NCBI GenBank assembly: GCA_001599975.1 | Contig: BCIO01000005.1 | Span: 620,001 to 684,000, forward strand | Source of the DNA: Cystobasidiopsis lactophilus | Taxonomy: Eukaryota; Basidiomycota; Agaricostilbomycetes; Agaricostilbales; Chionosphaeraceae | Length of the DNA stretch: 64,000 bases | Direction of reading: 5' to 3' | In this document: one piece after another, positions 63,585 to 64,000 of the stretch | How positions within the stretch are numbered: the stretch's first letter is position 1 | Layout of the letters: each line of letters begins with the position of its first letter | Notes under the pieces: model-generated | What the model saw: the letters and a program-made list of their open reading frames with translations, nothing else | Databases searched by the model: none | What the model was told of the DNA's origin: nothing | Translations under genes and position numbers: made by a program

Positions 63585-64000
63585 TATGGTGGGGGCCCTT
63601 CTTGTGGCTCAAATATGGCCCTTTGGCCCAAGCCTGAAAGAGTTGACTTTCTTCTACAGGGAGTCTGGCCAAGCTCGCTTGATGGCTGTGCCAGTCCTGC
63701 GACTGACAAACAATGGACTCCTGCCGCCGCGGACATCAGCGCTTGGGCTTGTCACAATCTGGATTGTGGGTGATGTCGCTTGCATCCGTCGCATACATTC
63801 TCATGGTGGGCTAGATGGGGATGGCAGCACCAGCTACCTGACTGTGGAAGTGGCTCCTGTAGAAAACTCCTGGGCAGTGAGTCTGCTCTGGCTCACCTAT
63901 GAACCCCTTTGACAAGCTTTCAGGCTCAACTGTGGACCGAACCTGGATGCAAAGGCGGTTACTCTGCTTGGTTGCGCGACCCTTACTGCTTCCGCGTCGT
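63585..64000 (+). CDS. small cysteine-rich, probably secreted protein (partial, runs off window)
   Basis: A model from ATG 63585 uses three introns with good signals: MVGALL|GVWPSSLDGCASPATDKQW (acceptor TTTCTTCTACAG), HNLDCG|TSYLTVEVAPVENSWA (58 nt) and |AQLWTEPGCKGGYSAW (47 nt, GTGAGT...TTTCAG), continuing LRDPYCFRV to the edge. The xLWTxPGCKGG segment resembles the LYxxxxCxGD exon of SSP4/5, and cysteine spacing is similar, so it may be another family member. The signal peptide is short and uncertain; the true start may lie further upstream. Confidence 0.4.

Overview
This window is nuclear DNA of a filamentous or yeast-like fungus, most likely a basidiomycete. Almost every gene is cut by several short GT-AG introns (about 31 to 130 nt, typically 45-65), very small exons of 10-36 nt are common, genes sit close together on both strands, and the gene set is typically fungal: a Zn2Cys6 regulator, an arrestin adaptor, a siderophore-type MFS, cytochrome c peroxidase and effector-like secreted proteins. 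No prokaryotic operons, CRISPR arrays, transposons, rRNA or tRNA genes were seen. The class within Basidiomycota cannot be fixed from sequence alone. All splice models were read by eye from donor/acceptor sites, phase and family conservation.

Layout. 1-3 kb: the start of a gene leaving the window, then three tandem minus-strand members of a small cysteine-containing protein family (SSP1-3). 3.3-4.7 kb: secreted M14 carboxypeptidase. 4.9-8.9 kb: a muskelin-type kelch protein and a divergent DAP1 haem protein. 9.2-17 kb: arrestin-like adaptor, Zn2Cys6 factor, DUF3844 ER protein. 17.8-21.3 kb: BRX1 and YVH1, two ribosome-biogenesis factors. 21.7-24.3 kb: two F-box-like paralogues. 25.0-25.9 kb: a two-domain biotrophy-associated-type secreted protein. 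26.3-31.3 kb: AP180/YAP1801 clathrin adaptor and ARP4. 32.0-33.5 kb: a degenerate kinase. 33.8-39.2 kb: IBA57, 1-Cys peroxiredoxin, sugar transporter. 40.5-43.1 kb: myosin light chain, an Orc6-like gene and a decayed duplicate of its 3' end. 43.1-46.8 kb: two unrecognised proteins. 47.1-49.0 kb: cytochrome c peroxidase. 49.5-55.6 kb: a third F-box-like gene, a siderophore-type MFS, and ATP synthase gamma. 55.9-57.7 kb: SSP4 and SSP5. 58-64 kb: a glycine-rich gene, the ER SNARE USE1, two broken copies of a USE1 segment around an unrecognised gene, another unrecognised gene, and a partial secreted-type gene at the edge.

Themes. Mitochondrial and redox functions recur (IBA57, peroxiredoxin, CCP1, ATP3), as do membrane traffic and uptake (arrestin, AP180, USE1, two MFS). 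The most original content is the SSP family at both ends of the window, which shares exon layout and short motifs although overall sequence is very divergent, plus the two local gene-fragment duplications (USE1, Orc6-like) that keep their introns and so arose at the DNA level. Splicing itself is unusual: microexons next to catalytic residues, at least four likely GC-AG introns, and introns near the lower size limit.
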